This document shows positions 50,561-63,500 of a stretch of 64,000 nucleotides of DNA, piece by piece (position 1 is the stretch's first letter; every line of letters begins with the position of its first letter). Origin of the DNA: Opisthocomus hoazin (lineage: Eukaryota; Chordata; Aves; Opisthocomiformes; Opisthocomidae); the NCBI RefSeq assembly GCF_030867145.1, contig NC_134454.1, positions 48,233,830 to 48,297,829 of the forward strand, given 5' to 3'. Both the position numbers and the translations under genes were made by a program. A model generated the notes under the pieces. The model was given only the letters and a program-made list of their open reading frames with translations, ran no database searches and was not told the DNA's origin.

Positions 50561-50740
50561 AGAAAGCTTGCTGGAGTAACTGTGCAGATGGGAAGAAATG
50601 CCTTACAGCTGAATGAAAGAGCACACTGCAGTACTGCAAAACTGAACTGTCTGACCTCTGTAGCAAGAGCAAATGAGCTGTATTTTCATAGGTTTTTTTA
50701 AAAGTGAAATCTTGTGCAATTGCATTGTGCAATGAAAGGC

Positions 50741-50746
50741 ATTAAA
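50741..50746 (+). terminator. FBP1 polyadenylation signal ATTAAA
   Basis: ATTAAA lies 180 bases after the stop codon and is followed by an A-rich then T-rich stretch, consistent with cleavage at about 50760-50770. This would give a short 3' UTR of about 200 bases. A longer alternative 3' end is not excluded. Confidence 0.6.
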
Positions 50747-50769
50747 AGTAAAAACAAGGGAAAAATATG

Positions 50770-53700
50770 TTTTCTTTTTCATTTAAATTTGTGATTACAC
50801 AAAAGCCACTGTGCTACAAGAAAATACTGTGTTGCACTCAGTAACTAGAGGAAGACTCAACTTTCTAATACAAGTTACAGATGATCACCAGAATATCTGA
50901 CTCTGTCCTCTTGTAAAAATCCTGGGGGGAAGACTCAGCAGCCTCTTACAGTCAGTGACCTTTCCTAGATCACTCTCTAGTGGCAATAAATATAAGTGGT
51001 AGTATGGACACCTTCACACGTTGTTTCTAAGCCCTGGAAGTTACTCACTGTACTTCCGTCTGGACTTATTTTGACCAAGAATTAACATTTGTGAAAAATA
51101 TATGTTAGTGTATGTTATTTCTGACATACACTGTTAATATTGCCTGTTGGCATTCTATCAGATCTAGTTACATGAGGCTGGAAAATGACATTGTGGAGGT
51201 GGATTTTTAATTGGATAAGGACCATGTGTAGGCAGCTTGGTACCATTCTCTGTGATGAGCTGGCTATCTTTGCCAGGAATTAACCTGCTTGCTTGATGAG
51301 AAAATGAATGTGTTGTTAGCAACCCCCACCAGGTATTCTTTGTGTTATTCTGGGAGTGTGCATTGCCATGGAAAAGGATTCTGCTGCGCAAGCAGAAGTA
51401 AGCTGTGAAGATCCCCACAAAGCATACTGACATTTAATATGCTGATTCAGAGCATGCTGCTGGGAACACGACATTACTGCTTGGGAGCTAGGCGGGCTCT
51501 CCACCTGTCTGGGTACAGTTTATGGCCATAGCTAACAAGGTTTTTTGATTAGTCCAAACCTGCAAATCTTTGACATTTCTCACTGCCCACTTACCTTTTC
51601 CAAACTCAAACTAAGGGACACGTGGATGTCACTGTTGGGTAGACTGCCACTGAACATTTGCTTGAGCCATGGTCTGGGAGCCTGCGTCTTTGGGTGCGAT
51701 GAGCTACAGACCTGCTCGTCTGAGGATTTTGCATACTTCAGTGCAGGCAGCCTGTCTGAGCTTGGTTCTTGTATAATACCAATAGCAGAGTGTGGGGGAA
51801 CCTAGAGACCATGGTGCAAAGGCATGGTCTGTGAGGGCTCACATACAAAAAAACCCGGAGGCTCTTGGTCTGACATAGGTTGTGTTTGGGACCTTTGGAG
51901 GCATGCTGGCAAACCTTAGATGGGTGTATATATGCATCTGTTCTCCAAAGTGATAGAGGACAAGGTGTTTCTGGCATGGCCTGACTGGGCTAGTTTCTGC
52001 TGAAGAGGCTATTTCTGATGAGGCTTTGTCAGTGAAGACAGGGCTTTCATGGACCTGAGTCCTTAAAGGATTGTGACAGTCCTCCAAATCTCCACTGAGC
52101 TCTCGTTCTGCTTGTGCGCTCTCTTTCCACACAGTGAGGACAGAGTCTGGTCCTGCACGGGACTGGGCTCCTCTGTAGGCCAAGCTCTGCTCTGGGAAAT
52201 GAGGAGACCATGGCTTACAATCTTTGCCTGATGTGCACCTGCAAAATCAGGCACCCCACAAACAGCAACCACGCAGTATATTTTCTAATTTCTGATTAAG
52301 TCCCCTCTGTGAGAAGGCTCAAACCCACATCTCCCAGCGTGACACCCTTGTTGCCAGTGTGGAGGTCAGCCTGGAAGGAGAGGGTTCACTACCCCAACAT
52401 GTGAGCACAGTGCCGTGACGTGGGAGAGGACTTCATGCGACCAGACAGTGAGTGGGACAGCTGTGTGCTGGTGGACGCCTGTGCCTCTGGGCTTTCCGTC
52501 ACAGGCTGCTGCTTCTTGTGCTAGGACCAATGCTGCTTCCTCTGCCTCTTCACACGAGCAGGCCACCACTGGGATATGGCCACGCTCTTGCCTTTGTAAA
52601 AGAAAATAATGCCATCCTTGCATCTGTTTTGTCTTCTCACTTTGATTTCAAAAGAAAAGGCAAATCTCTCTCAGTTTGTGATGAGGAGTGAAGGTGCTAG
52701 GAGTGGCTGGAGATTCCTGCCTCACACCGTGGAACACTTCCCAAAGGAATTGTGGGTTCCTGTCCCGAGAATTTCCTTACTTGCCAGCTATGGCATGTAC
52801 CCCATAGCACTTTAAAAGGCTCCAAGCTTACTACATCAGCTACAGCAGGCAGCATGCTGACAAGGACTCTAAACCTCTCTAGGGTTCTGGATGCTGCTCT
52901 GCGAGGAAAGTGCGTGACTGTTGTTGTCATGCATGAGTTTTTTAGATCCTTAAAAGTTTTAAATTCGACCTGTACCCAAAGCCGTAGCTGGACACTTTTT
53001 TTTTTTTAATGCATTAAACAGAGGATAGTCATAAGCCCTTGCAGCTTTATTCTGGTCTTCCATATATTAGTTTGGACTACAGTGCCTCACTCATCTATTG
53101 GCACAACTTGAGAGACAGTACCCATGGCAGCCATTTTTGTCTCATTATAGCAATTCCTTGGCTGTATTCTGCCCTCAACCTCTTCAGCAATCCCTGGGCT
53201 GCATACATCTATTTTTAAGACACCATACTGGCAACAGGTAAAGGTTATAGAAGGAAAGGCAATACTGCCCATGTTTCCTAGGTCAGTTTCCAGTGTTCTG
53301 GTTTTGCCTGGAGGCTGACATTTTCTAGTTAGCATTTTTCACATTGTGAGCTGGATTTCTCTTTCTGTCCGTAACACGTAAGGACGTGTTTGAACGGCAT
53401 TCCCATGTTGCCAGCAGTGAGGCGGGCCATTCGGCAGCTCCCTCCACAGTCCCTCTCTGAGGTGGGCATGATGGTGGGCTCGCCACAGCACCAGCCCCTG
53501 GCCCCTGGCCCCTGAACCCCGCTGCAGCCCAGGGCTGCTGCCCATGGCCCTGCCCAAGGGCTGAGCTGTGGCATTTGGCGAAAGGTCGCTGGCTCTGATT
53601 TCAGTCGGGCCATCTGAGCGACTAAAATTTCAAATCATTTAGTGGAGGTGTCACCTTTAAGGCACAGGGCTAGCCTATGTGCCAGTGGAAGTGTGAATCA

Positions 53701-56400
53701 TCCCTGAGAGCTCTTGTGTAATCTTTATATTAGAGGGCATATCTCCCACAGATCTGCCAAACCGAGATGTTTATTGTTTTAACCTTTCTATGCTGTTCCA
53801 ACCCATTTTACTGAGCGGTTCTCAGCCTTATAAAGAATCATCATATATTTTGGAAACAATCTGATTTCTCTCAAACACACCACACACCCACCCCACCCCA
53901 CCCCCAGTTAAATGGCAATTATTTATATAGCTTGATCATTCAGTTTAACCATTCAGGTTTTTATCGTTCAGTGGGACCACAATATTTATCAAAAAAGGGT
54001 TAAGTTTTCATGCAACCCAGTCTTGTGCCTTTATCCAGGTTTTATTCTTTTATTTCTCTTCTTGCTCCACTGTTGGCTGCAATATTTCTGGAAAGTTTGG
54101 GCGTAGAGTCTGTGTTCTTTAAATATTACTGTAAGTTAAGTTCTTACTGAAGGAGTGTTAATTGAGCAGCAGCTCAAAGCATTGTGCGTTATACATACTA
54201 GAAAGTATCTAGTACCTATAAAAGGATTTGGTGATTTTTCAGTTAAAAAAAAAAAAAGGAAGAGGTAAATAATGGACTTATTAGCTCTGAGAACAGCCTT
54301 TGAACCACGAACTACAAAACAAAGTGTCTGTTAGAAGATGTTCTGACCTTTGTCTTTTTGACCTGTGTAAAAGATCACTTGGAATCAACAGTAAAGAAGA
54401 TCTGCATGTGATGTTTTGACAAATGTTAGAAGCCATAGGCCAACTCCCACCCCTTTTCTTATTCACCAAATTGATTGGGTATCCCGACGCTATTCTATCT
54501 ACACTGCAGAGAGATTTTGCGTTAAAAGCATTTTAGTACTGGTCAGGCTGTGAGAACTGCCATGATGATGAAGTAATGTGGAGAATGTAATGGCTGTACT
54601 TTAAACCAGAAGATCTGTTTGCCTGCATAATGTGAAACCTGTCCCCTTCTTTTGCTAATAGCAGCATGTGCTATCCCAGAGCTCCCTAAATAGGTTGTGT
54701 TTTGGTTTTGCATAAAGTCCGTTCAAAGAAAGAAAGTCTCCTAACCCGGCAAAAAGTGCTCTGGAATATTCATCCTGTGATGTGAATGGTATTGTATACT
54801 CTTGACTAGATTACAGTGGTAGAAAAGAGAAAAAGAAATCTTCAAGATCACTTTCTTCTTCTGCCATTGCCTTAGAAGATGTAGTGCAAAATTTGCCTGT
54901 TGCTCCACCTGAGGAGCTCTGCTTGCCAGTCCTTCCTCCTCCTTACAATGAGACTTGAAGAACATCCCCAAAGCTAGGTACATGGGAGGCAGGCAGAACA
55001 GAACTGTGTCTTTCTGCTTGTTGCTAGCGTTCAGTACTGTCAGTCTCTGTGACCTTTGCTTGAGGCTCATTTCAAAGCAGAAAACCTCAGTGTTCAAATC
55101 CTTTCACAACTCTCCAAAGTTTGTATTGTTTATAGGTGAACAGATACTTTTGGGAAAATCCAGAGAAATGCCGAGGATTACAAAAGGAATGCAAAGGGAA
55201 ATAAAAACTCTTTGCCTACAGCTGCAATTCCTATCAACAAAAACAAAGCCAGGTGTGTATTTTGTTACTGGATTTTGTTTCTGTCTCCCTAGCAGATTTT
55301 AGTGCAGTAATTTGGGTTAAATGAATGATAACAATGAAACTCAATAAAACTTCTCTTCTTTAACTCCAGATTTTCATGTTTTGCTTGTCGGCTTTCCAGA
55401 TCTTCTGCTTAATAAAAAAAGAGTGCTAATAAAAAGTAAAATGAAGGCTACAATGTATAATTGTTCTTACTGCCTTATGTGAGTGGGAAGACAGTGGTGT
55501 AACTAAAATCCACAAATCCAGTGCTCCAGATAACATGTACCTAGTTCACTGACATTTCTGCCTACCTTCACATTAGCATCATATGATCCAGGTATATTGC
55601 TTGTAAGGAGTCACCGGCAGTACAATTGCAAATTTGGGCATACCTATATTTACATGGTGCACTGCAATAACAAAGCCAACGCAGAATTTCATTTTGTGAG
55701 TTATGACACAGACTTGCTTAAATCGGATAAGCTTCATTTGTAAATTATTGAAGAGATAATTACTTCACAACCAGTCAAGCCCCAGCTCACCAGTCCTTCT
55801 CATTCTTGCAAGCCCTATAATATTACAAGTGGCCCAGACTAGGAATGAAGTCATTAAAACAGGATTGCAGCAAACCAGCCAGTGACATAAAACATCTTTC
55901 ATAAATACATGTCTAGATGCACCCTGTGCCTCCTGTTGATTCCCCCGGGACGAGCTGTACACCTTCAAAACCCTCCTCTATGTATTTGGCTGAAAGGAGG
56001 TGAGCAAGCAGTGACCGAGGCGATATGGGAAGGGACTGTCGCCGTCCGGAGTCAGAGCATGGTGGGTGCTCTGCCACGGGGCACTACAGCATGCGTGGTT
56101 ACGGACACTCGATGTCTTCATTTCTGGTGCCTTGCAAATGCTGCACTTTGCCTTGGCCACGCCAAGCTCATTGCTGAGCGGCAGCTCCAGGAAAGCAGTT
56201 TCCATCTAGGCAGCCAGTGAGAGTTTGCATTATAAGCAGTCTAACGCACAATTAAAATATATTGCTGGATCTGCACATCACTAATTTCGGTGTGTGGGGA
56301 GGGCAGCCGAGCAGTGGTTGCTCTGCTGTAAGTCCTTCTGTCTCAGGCTCCTTACACATCTCCTGGAAGAGCTGTGGAGCCAGCCGGGGGTGAGGTTATT
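50770..56400. other. FBP1-FBP2 intergenic region
   Basis: About 5.6 kb. No coding exon or named repeat seen. It contains a CACCC-type simple repeat at 53876-53907, a short C-rich duplication (CCCTGGCCCCTGGCCCCTG) near 53495, and an A13 run at about 54245. Muscle enhancers for FBP2 could be here but I cannot point to one with confidence. Confidence 0.5.
53876..53907. repeat. CACCC simple repeat
   Basis: An irregular run of CACA/CACCC units of about 32 bases in the FBP1-FBP2 spacer. Low-complexity sequence likely to vary in length. Confidence 0.8.
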
Positions 56401-56559
56401 CTGAGCACTCAATCACATGGTCTCAGAAACATGTTAATAAACTGACCGGCAACGCAGTCAACAGCTTTGCCTCAAAATAAAACAGCTACCCAGGATCTCA
56501 GCGCAGCAAGAAAGTGCCTCGTCCAGCCGAGAAGACAGGAACTCTAGTACCCAGCAAAA
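56401..56559 (+). promoter_or_regulatory. FBP2: FBP2 proximal promoter and 5' UTR (candidate)
   Basis: The region just upstream of the FBP2 ATG is not a CpG island. AT-rich words that could act as a TATA box are TTAATAAA near 56432 and AAAATAAAA near 56474; the second would place transcription start near 56505 and give a short 5' UTR. The start codon context is GCAAAAATGT, with A at -3. The assignment is tentative. Confidence 0.35.
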
Positions 56560-56732
56560 ATGTCTGACAAAAGCCCCTTTGAAACGGATATGCTGACGCT
56601 CACGCGATTCGTTATGGAGAAGGGACGACGCGTTAAAGGAGCGACAGGGGAGCTGACACAGCTGCTCAACTCCATGCTGACTGCCATAAAGGCCATTTCC
56701 TCTGCAGTCAGAAAGGCAGGCCTTGCCCACAT
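56560..56732 (+). CDS. FBP2: FBP2 coding exon 1
   Basis: 173 nt from ATG to donor AT|GTGAGT, three nucleotides longer than FBP1 exon 1. The difference is a GCG codon within [11 protein letters not shown]. The split codon becomes Met when joined to exon 2. Confidence 0.96.
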
Positions 56733-59700
56733 GTGAGTTCGACCTAGCGATGCGGGGAGGAAGAGGAGGGAGAGACAGCTGCTTGCACAGCAAGGCTGGG
56801 GAGTGGGCAGGGATTCATAAATGCATTGGAAGTGTCTTTCTTCTAAGACAAGTGACTGTAGGCATGAGGCCAGAGCCTGGATTATCAAGAGTGGGAAGTG
56901 GGAGATCTCTCTTTCTGAAGCATTGTAATACTGGGTGTAAGACAGACATTTAGACTAACTGCTGTTCTGTACTATTTTACTCTAAAAACAGAAGTTAGAA
57001 CTTCAATGCACGGCTTGTCTGATTATCCCTTGTAAATATTGATCTATTTCTAAATCTACTGTGAATTTGCAGAATACCACACCATGATATTTTTAATGCA
57101 GAATGTCACACCGTGATATTTTATGCTAGTGTCCAAGGTGCTTACCTGTGAAAATTAGGGCTTGGCTTGGGAAGCTGATGTTCTGCTTGACTGAAGTATA
57201 GGTAATGGTCAACGCAACAGCCCTGTGAGAAACACCATACGCTGCCATGCATGAGTGCATTTCCCCTTCCTTCCTCAAGCAGTATCAGTGGTACAGGTAG
57301 GGAGTTTTAAAAGGCCCTATGTGAAAAACAAACAACAGTTTGTCATCTAGTGGTTTAGCAAATGGACTAAAGAACTGACTTGGCAAAGCCTGGAATAAAC
57401 CAAGCTGTTCCTCACACAGCCAGGTGAAACAGACATCAGTGCCATTGTTTTAATGGTGATCTATCTGAAACAGTTCAGATAGCTGGAACATACTAATAAA
57501 ATTGTGCATTTAAAATATACAGGGTTTGTTATGTATTGAAATATAAGCTTCTGTACATGTCTATGTACATATGCATACATGCATAAAAAAGACAGAGAAT
57601 ATATTTGCGTAAGCAAGACAATATCTGTAATTTGTTCTTCCCCCTCCCACCCTCCCCCATCCCCCCCCACGGTAACGCTAAAATGTATGACACTGGGGGT
57701 TTTTGTGCTTATGTTGACTATATTTGGTCAAAGTCCTGAATGATCTTTGCAAATCACCAATTCAATGTGTCAGTACTGTCACCTTCACTTTGCAGGTGTG
57801 GACCATAATATGTAGAGAGGACAGGAGATGCACTCACAGTTAACAGCAACCTTAGGCTCCTATGCCCTAACTGTTAAACTGTACTTTGTCTGTGTACTCA
57901 CTAGGGGAAGCTGAGCTGTTTTGCCTCCCTGACTTAGAGAACAGTTGCTTTTATCTTATTTTTATCTTCCAATATGCAGCCTCTGAACTATTTAGTAAGT
58001 AGGGAGAATCTTTTCTTGATAGACTAGAGATGGAATATCCACCTAGACTACAGGACATATGGCTACTGTGCTAGATGAATCTTCCCTTCAGAAGGAAAAC
58101 ATCCATTATGTTAAGGAGGAAATGTCTCTTTTTATAAACAAAGGTTTCAGGTGACAATCCAGCAGTGTCTGAAGCATCCAAACACTCAAATGAGTAACTT
58201 GCACCATCAAAATTACTGCAATCATCCATGAAATTTCAGAAATTCCCACGGCAAAATTTCAACCATGGAGACTGGCTTGCATCCATCTGCATTTGTGAAG
58301 TTAGAAAGCTCTGATTTTCCTAACCTTTCCCTCCAAATAGGAGACTGTGAAATGACTTCTTTAATGTTAAAGAGCTCTGCATGAGTTTTTAACAAATTTG
58401 CCGTTCAAAAGTAAAGGAGGACTTTTTCCATAGACTTGAGATGGAAATGTACCTGAAAACACAGTAACTGGAGAATGGGTGCTTAGCACTCCCTGAAAAT
58501 CATGGTCTTTTATCTCAAACTTGGCACTCCCAAACAGAGTGCCCAAAACACTCCATAGATCTAAAAAGCTCAGGCAGCTTTGAGCTTTGAGTGAGACAGA
58601 AGACCCATCCTGCCCCTAACTAAGAAGTGCTGCTGACCAGCATCCTAGGGACTAGTTAGTTACCCCTTTCCCCTTCCTTATTTTTTTCTTTTTCCATAAT
58701 GAATAAATATGCTGTACCTATTCTCTGTACGATTCCTCATACTTCTAAGATGCCCAGACCATGCACTTTAGATCTAAGCTGTACTTCCTCAACTGGAAGT
58801 CTCAGAAATAAGCATACTACTATATACTACATTGTTCGTATATTGCTAAAATCAGGACTGGGAATGGAAGCATCGTACTAACTCAGGCAAGGACCACTGA
58901 ATAAAATAGATCTTGATCCTGCGATACAGTTCAAGAAGGGAAATTATCTGGGGGTCTCTTTAAATCTTCTGATTTGGGGCTGGCTGAGGAATGAGTGGAC
59001 GTGGGTTGAAGGACCATCACGGAGCTCTGAGCGGCCAGCGGCAGAAAATAATGCAGATGCTAGCTGCCTCTTCTCCTTCCTCAAAGCTGCTGCCAGCTGC
59101 TTCGTGGGGCTGCTAGGGAAGCCTGGCACCCACCGGCCGGGATGTGGGCTCTGCCTCTGGCCTGGAGATCATACATGCAGGAGCAAAAAGACCCAAAATG
59201 ATGCCATCGCCCTTTCCTTGTCATGCATACTTTTATTTTCTAGCAGCAGCAACCGTCTCCGGATGCAGGTTAGCAGTTTAATCTAAAGGTTAGAGTTGTG
59301 AGAAGATGAGAGGAAAGGGTCACCATAACTTGTTTTTTCTGAAAAATCTGTAACGTTGGCCTCCCTCAGGTTTCTTGGTATTTTTACTTTTCTGTAGGTT
59401 TGGTATAGCTGGCACTGTGAACGTGACCGGTGACGAAGTGAAGAAGCTGGACGTATTATCCAACTCCCTGGTGATTAATATGCTCCAGTCCTCCTACAGC
59501 ACCTGCGTCCTGGTCACGGAGGAGAACAAGGAGGCCATCGTGACCCCGAAAGACAAGCGGGTCCGTGCAGCTCCTGCCTGGAGCGGGGAGGTGGGGGGTG
59601 GTGGGTGGTGTGACTGTCTTGGGTAGCAGCAGGTGGCACTCTTGGTTCGAGCATGAAACCTGGCCACAGAAACGGCCCTTTCAGGGGGAATTCGGGAAAT

Positions 59701-60591
59701 CTGCACAATTACCGCACTGTTTTGGTTAGTAACTGTGGTGGATGACATGGTTTCAACAGCTAAAGGAGCTGTGGAGGGTAAAATTATTGTTAAAGTTTTG
59801 TGAAGGGGGAGAATAATTATGTTGGAACTTGTTAACACAGCCCAGATCCCAGGTGCAAGTGTACTATTACATTCCCTGACCACCTGTGTGAAGGTTTTGG
59901 ATTGCATTAATATTTAGGCAAGATAAAACGAGATGGGAGGCTGGCAGAACTGGGTTTTATGTTACATGTCCAGAGGAAACACCTGACTGCTTCATCAGGC
60001 TTCCCCCAGGAGGGGATCCTATTGCAGCAAGATACTGCTTACGCTGATATAACCTACCCTTTCACCAAGATGTTTTCTTTCTGCCTTCTTACCCTCAAAC
60101 CTCATATCACAGGCAAACCCTTTCGTCTGGAATGAAACATAACAAAACAAAATACATTTAGTCAAGGAAGATGCTGACTTCCAGAATGAGTCACTCCTTT
60201 TGCTTTCAAGTGATTTCTTGCATTGTTTGGCTGCAGAGGACTGCTCCTTTCTATCACTGGATTTTTGTGCTGTCTAAGCAGAAATGTGCCCTCTCTTACT
60301 TCTCTGTCAGGCCCTGCAAGGAGTGAGTGTTATGCTGCAGGGCCAGCTGGGTCAGCAGTGCAGCCTTCTCTGACAAGATGGTCAGGCATGCTTGGAGGGC
60401 TAAACGCAGTCATTAAAACAGGGGTTCTCTCAAGTAAAAGGAAATAGTAGTGCAAGACTACATATAATTTAATGCTTCCCTTGCCACTTCTGTTTTAGGG
60501 TAAATACGTGGTGTGCTTTGACCCCCTTGATGGCTCATCCAATATAGACTGCCTGGCACCGATAGGAACGATATTTGCTATCTACAAAAAG
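56560..60591 (+). CDS. FBP2: fructose-1,6-bisphosphatase 2 (muscle type), first three coding exons
   Basis: Muscle isozyme of the same reaction, known to be far more sensitive to AMP and to calcium. Exons seen: 56560-56732, 59398-59560, 60499-60591, joined phase as in FBP1. The remaining four exons are not in the last 3.4 kb and must lie past 64000. Muscle markers: [14 protein letters not shown] (Lys20), [28 protein letters not shown] (Glu69), [14 protein letters not shown]. Catalytic TEEN and [10 protein letters not shown] are intact. Oddities: one extra Ala codon at 56641-56643 inside the AMP loop (KGATGEL rather than KGTGEL), Phe for Tyr at 57, Pro for Ser at 131, and a weak exon-2 donor. 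It follows FBP1 in tandem about 6 kb downstream. Confidence 0.96.
56733..59397 (+). other. FBP2 intron 1
   Basis: About 2.7 kb. Contains a two-unit tandem repeat at 57069-57126 (29-base unit starting GCAGAAT) and a C-rich stretch near 57640-57670. No CR1 or RNA gene seen. Confidence 0.85.
57069..57126. repeat. two-copy 29-bp tandem repeat
   Basis: Units 57069-57097 and 57098-57126 share about 24 of 29 bases (GCAGAAT..CACACC.TGATATTT). A local duplication in FBP2 intron 1. Confidence 0.8.
59398..59560 (+). CDS. FBP2: FBP2 coding exon 2
   Basis: 163 nt, the same length as FBP1 exon 2; acceptor CTGTAG|G. The donor reads CGG|GTCCGT, a poor match to GTRAGT at +3 and +4. Encodes [20 protein letters not shown] through KDKR, with Glu69 and the TEEN metal ligands. 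Confidence 0.96.
59561..60498 (+). other. FBP2 intron 2
   Basis: About 0.9 kb. The first 60 bases are G-rich (GGAGGTGGGGGGTGGTGGGTGG). Nothing else recognised. Confidence 0.85.
60499..60591 (+). CDS. FBP2: FBP2 coding exon 3
   Basis: 93 nt; acceptor TTTTAG|G, donor AAAG|GTAAGA. Encodes [20 protein letters not shown] then [11 protein letters not shown]. The catalytic loop is the usual sequence; Pro follows CLA where Ser is usual. Confidence 0.96.
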
Positions 60592-63500
60592 GTAAGAGGA
60601 TGAACGAAGCATACATGGCACGATTCACATGGTGAAAGCAAAACGTCTTGGTGTATCAGCTTGGTTAGTTTCTTTCCTAGGTCCTTTAAGTGTCTTTGGG
60701 ATCAACAGAGCCTTGGAAGGAGTAGAACAGATAAAACTTCAGATACACCAGTGCTAAAATGCTGCCTGAATTCCCAGAAAGGTGACACTCAGCCCCACGA
60801 AACTGTTAGGTGGCAGCACTTCCCTCTGGCTCCAGACACATATGCACTGAAATAAAACCCTCTCACCACCAGGCAGCTGGTTAGCTCCTTCAGCGATGCT
60901 TTACTCGCTGCAGGAGAGCTGAGGGGTGTCACGGTGCCCAAGAATCACAGTTTTGTCTTCGTCGGTACTGACTGCGAGAGGCTGGCGGTCACCGCCTGGA
61001 CCAGATCACGGTTAGCAGTGTGGTGGTCTCCCAGTGTGAGCTGCTGCGGCCGTCACGGATGGGGCTTTACAAGCATGCTAACAATGGAGGCCACCTGAGG
61101 CTGAAGGAAGCAGTCACCTACAGCTGCCAGGGCCCGGCCAGCTTGTCTGCTCCCATGGGACTGCACAGAACAGCAACTGCACAGCCGATTAACAAACATT
61201 AAGAGTTAGAGTCATGCCAAGTCTTGTGATTTGATTGCTAATCTTCAGCAGTTGGTGTTTTTCTTAAAGCCTGAGCTCACAGTCATATGACTACAGAAGA
61301 CCCTCAGCCATTACTGTTGTGAAGCAACATTTACAGTACTTGTGACTGCAAAGGAGTCTTTGCAGACTCAGACGCTACACTTCAAACACATGAAGATATG
61401 TTTTTAAAGTCCACTCTCATCTTTTAACTCAATTTTCAACTGGCTAGTCTTTGTTTTTTTACATTTCTGGTAGGCAATATGCTAATCAAAACTTTTGAGA
61501 ATATGCATCTGCTAGTAAACCAAATAGTTACACACAATCTAAACAGGGTTATGGCACAAGCCAAATGCTGCCATATGGCTGTCCACACTGTTAACTGTTA
61601 GTGCAAACTCCTATCGCAGATGCAGCCCAGGCCAGACAACACTGAGATGATGCCTGGCTGTGGCTTGTGGAAAGAGCAGCCCAGGGATTAGCTCCAGTAC
61701 CATCTACCACTTTGCCTTCCACAGGGAAGAGAGCTTAGCTGCATGGATGCAATCCATGCCATGTGCCCTTATGCAAAGGGACCCCCATTCTTTTCATTTA
61801 TCTCTCTAAATATAGCCTAAAAGCCTACAGCATCTCCTGACATTTACAGTAGGCAATAGCTGAGTTGTCCAGAATTCTTTAAGGTGGTAAGCATCATCTT
61901 AAAAATACTAAACATTAGCTTTCTCTTTAGAAATCTTATGGTAAGTTACTCTGCATAACTGTAAAGGCAAGTCCTCAGTGTGGTTAATATAGTTTTTAGC
62001 AGGCTGAAATAGAGATTACAGTTCTCTACCATCTTTAAGTCATCTATTGATGTGTGTAAAGACTATGCGCTGCCCAGTCTTCCCTAGGATTCTGCTTCAA
62101 AATAGAAATGTTTCCCAAAGAACTCCTGTCATTCCCAAATGCTCAAGTTTTCAATTAATTTTCTAATCCTTCCATAGTTGTTGTTTTCCTAACATATATT
62201 AACATATTTGTTATAATATACTTCTTCTAAGTTACTGGTTTTCATGTGGGTGGATATGCTTCCACACTTCATAAAAAGAAAATTACTTTGATTTGTACAA
62301 ATGCTTCATATCCCAGTGAAAATCCTGCTGCTAAGATGAAACAGTTTGTCATTTACAACAGCAATGTATCAATTTTCCCTGGAAAGTTAGAAACAATGTT
62401 GAATTTACAGACTTCCACTTGCACAATTCTATTAAAATGCTAATTCCAAAGTACATGTCATTTATGCACTTTCCTCTCAGACAAGACAATTTCATAGCAA
62501 CACTATTAACTTCAAACACTGTTAAGTTCAAACCCTTTAAAATACTGAAATAACAAGAAGTGCTTTATTGATTGTTACTGAAGAATACTGTGAAAGCAAT
62601 AAAAGTGAGATGTTTATCCCAGTGGATAAGTATCAGTTCAGAAAGAAAATATAATTTCAACTCATTTAAGGTTCATGAACATAATTTTGGAAAAGCTAGA
62701 ACAACTGTAGTTCCAAAGGATGATCCTTAGCACCTGTCTGTTATTTGGAACCTTCCAATTCTTGGATGATTGTGTGATTGATTTTCCACCATGTCAGCAC
62801 TTTGACTTCATTTCCAAAGGCACACCCTCCAGAACTGAAATATTTGCCTCATTTTAGGAAAAAAAGATAATCAGCAGTTTTCTACAAAGGCCAGATTTGG
62901 CCAATACATTTCAAACCTGAAAATGGTTCTCTGGCTGCTCCCAATCCAGAGCCACCACCGCGGTGGCAGGTACCATTGCCTCCTGCCAGAAAAGCACTGC
63001 ATCAGTTTCTTAGAGAGAACCACTGGGAAATAAATGCCATCTTACGTTTATTTAATTTTCCACCTGTCTTTTGATTCCTGAAACACAGATGGTATTGTTA
63101 AAAAGACCAGACACGTCATAAAAGTGGGGCTGAGGGAGGAGCCTTGCTCAATCAGCAGAAGCCAGAGCAAGGTATAAGACCTTGACAGTTCCTGCTGCTG
63201 AGGGGCTCTAAGCTGCTGGAGTGTCAGAGTGAGGTGGCAGTTAGCATTTTTTGCTTGGGTTCTTCCCAATTTTTCATGCCACTGAGATGAATCTACAACT
63301 TCCAATTCACACGTGCTGTGAAACTGCTGCTTTGCTTCATTCTGGTTTTCATTTGTAACTTTGCCCTGTGCCTCAGATGTATTTTATCTCCCTCCCTTCA
63401 TTGCCATAAGGATGATGTCCTCTCCATGTGATCCTTCACAGAAAAGGTGTAAGAATCCAGGGCAAATGCAAAGGCTTCTCACGGAACACATATGGATACA

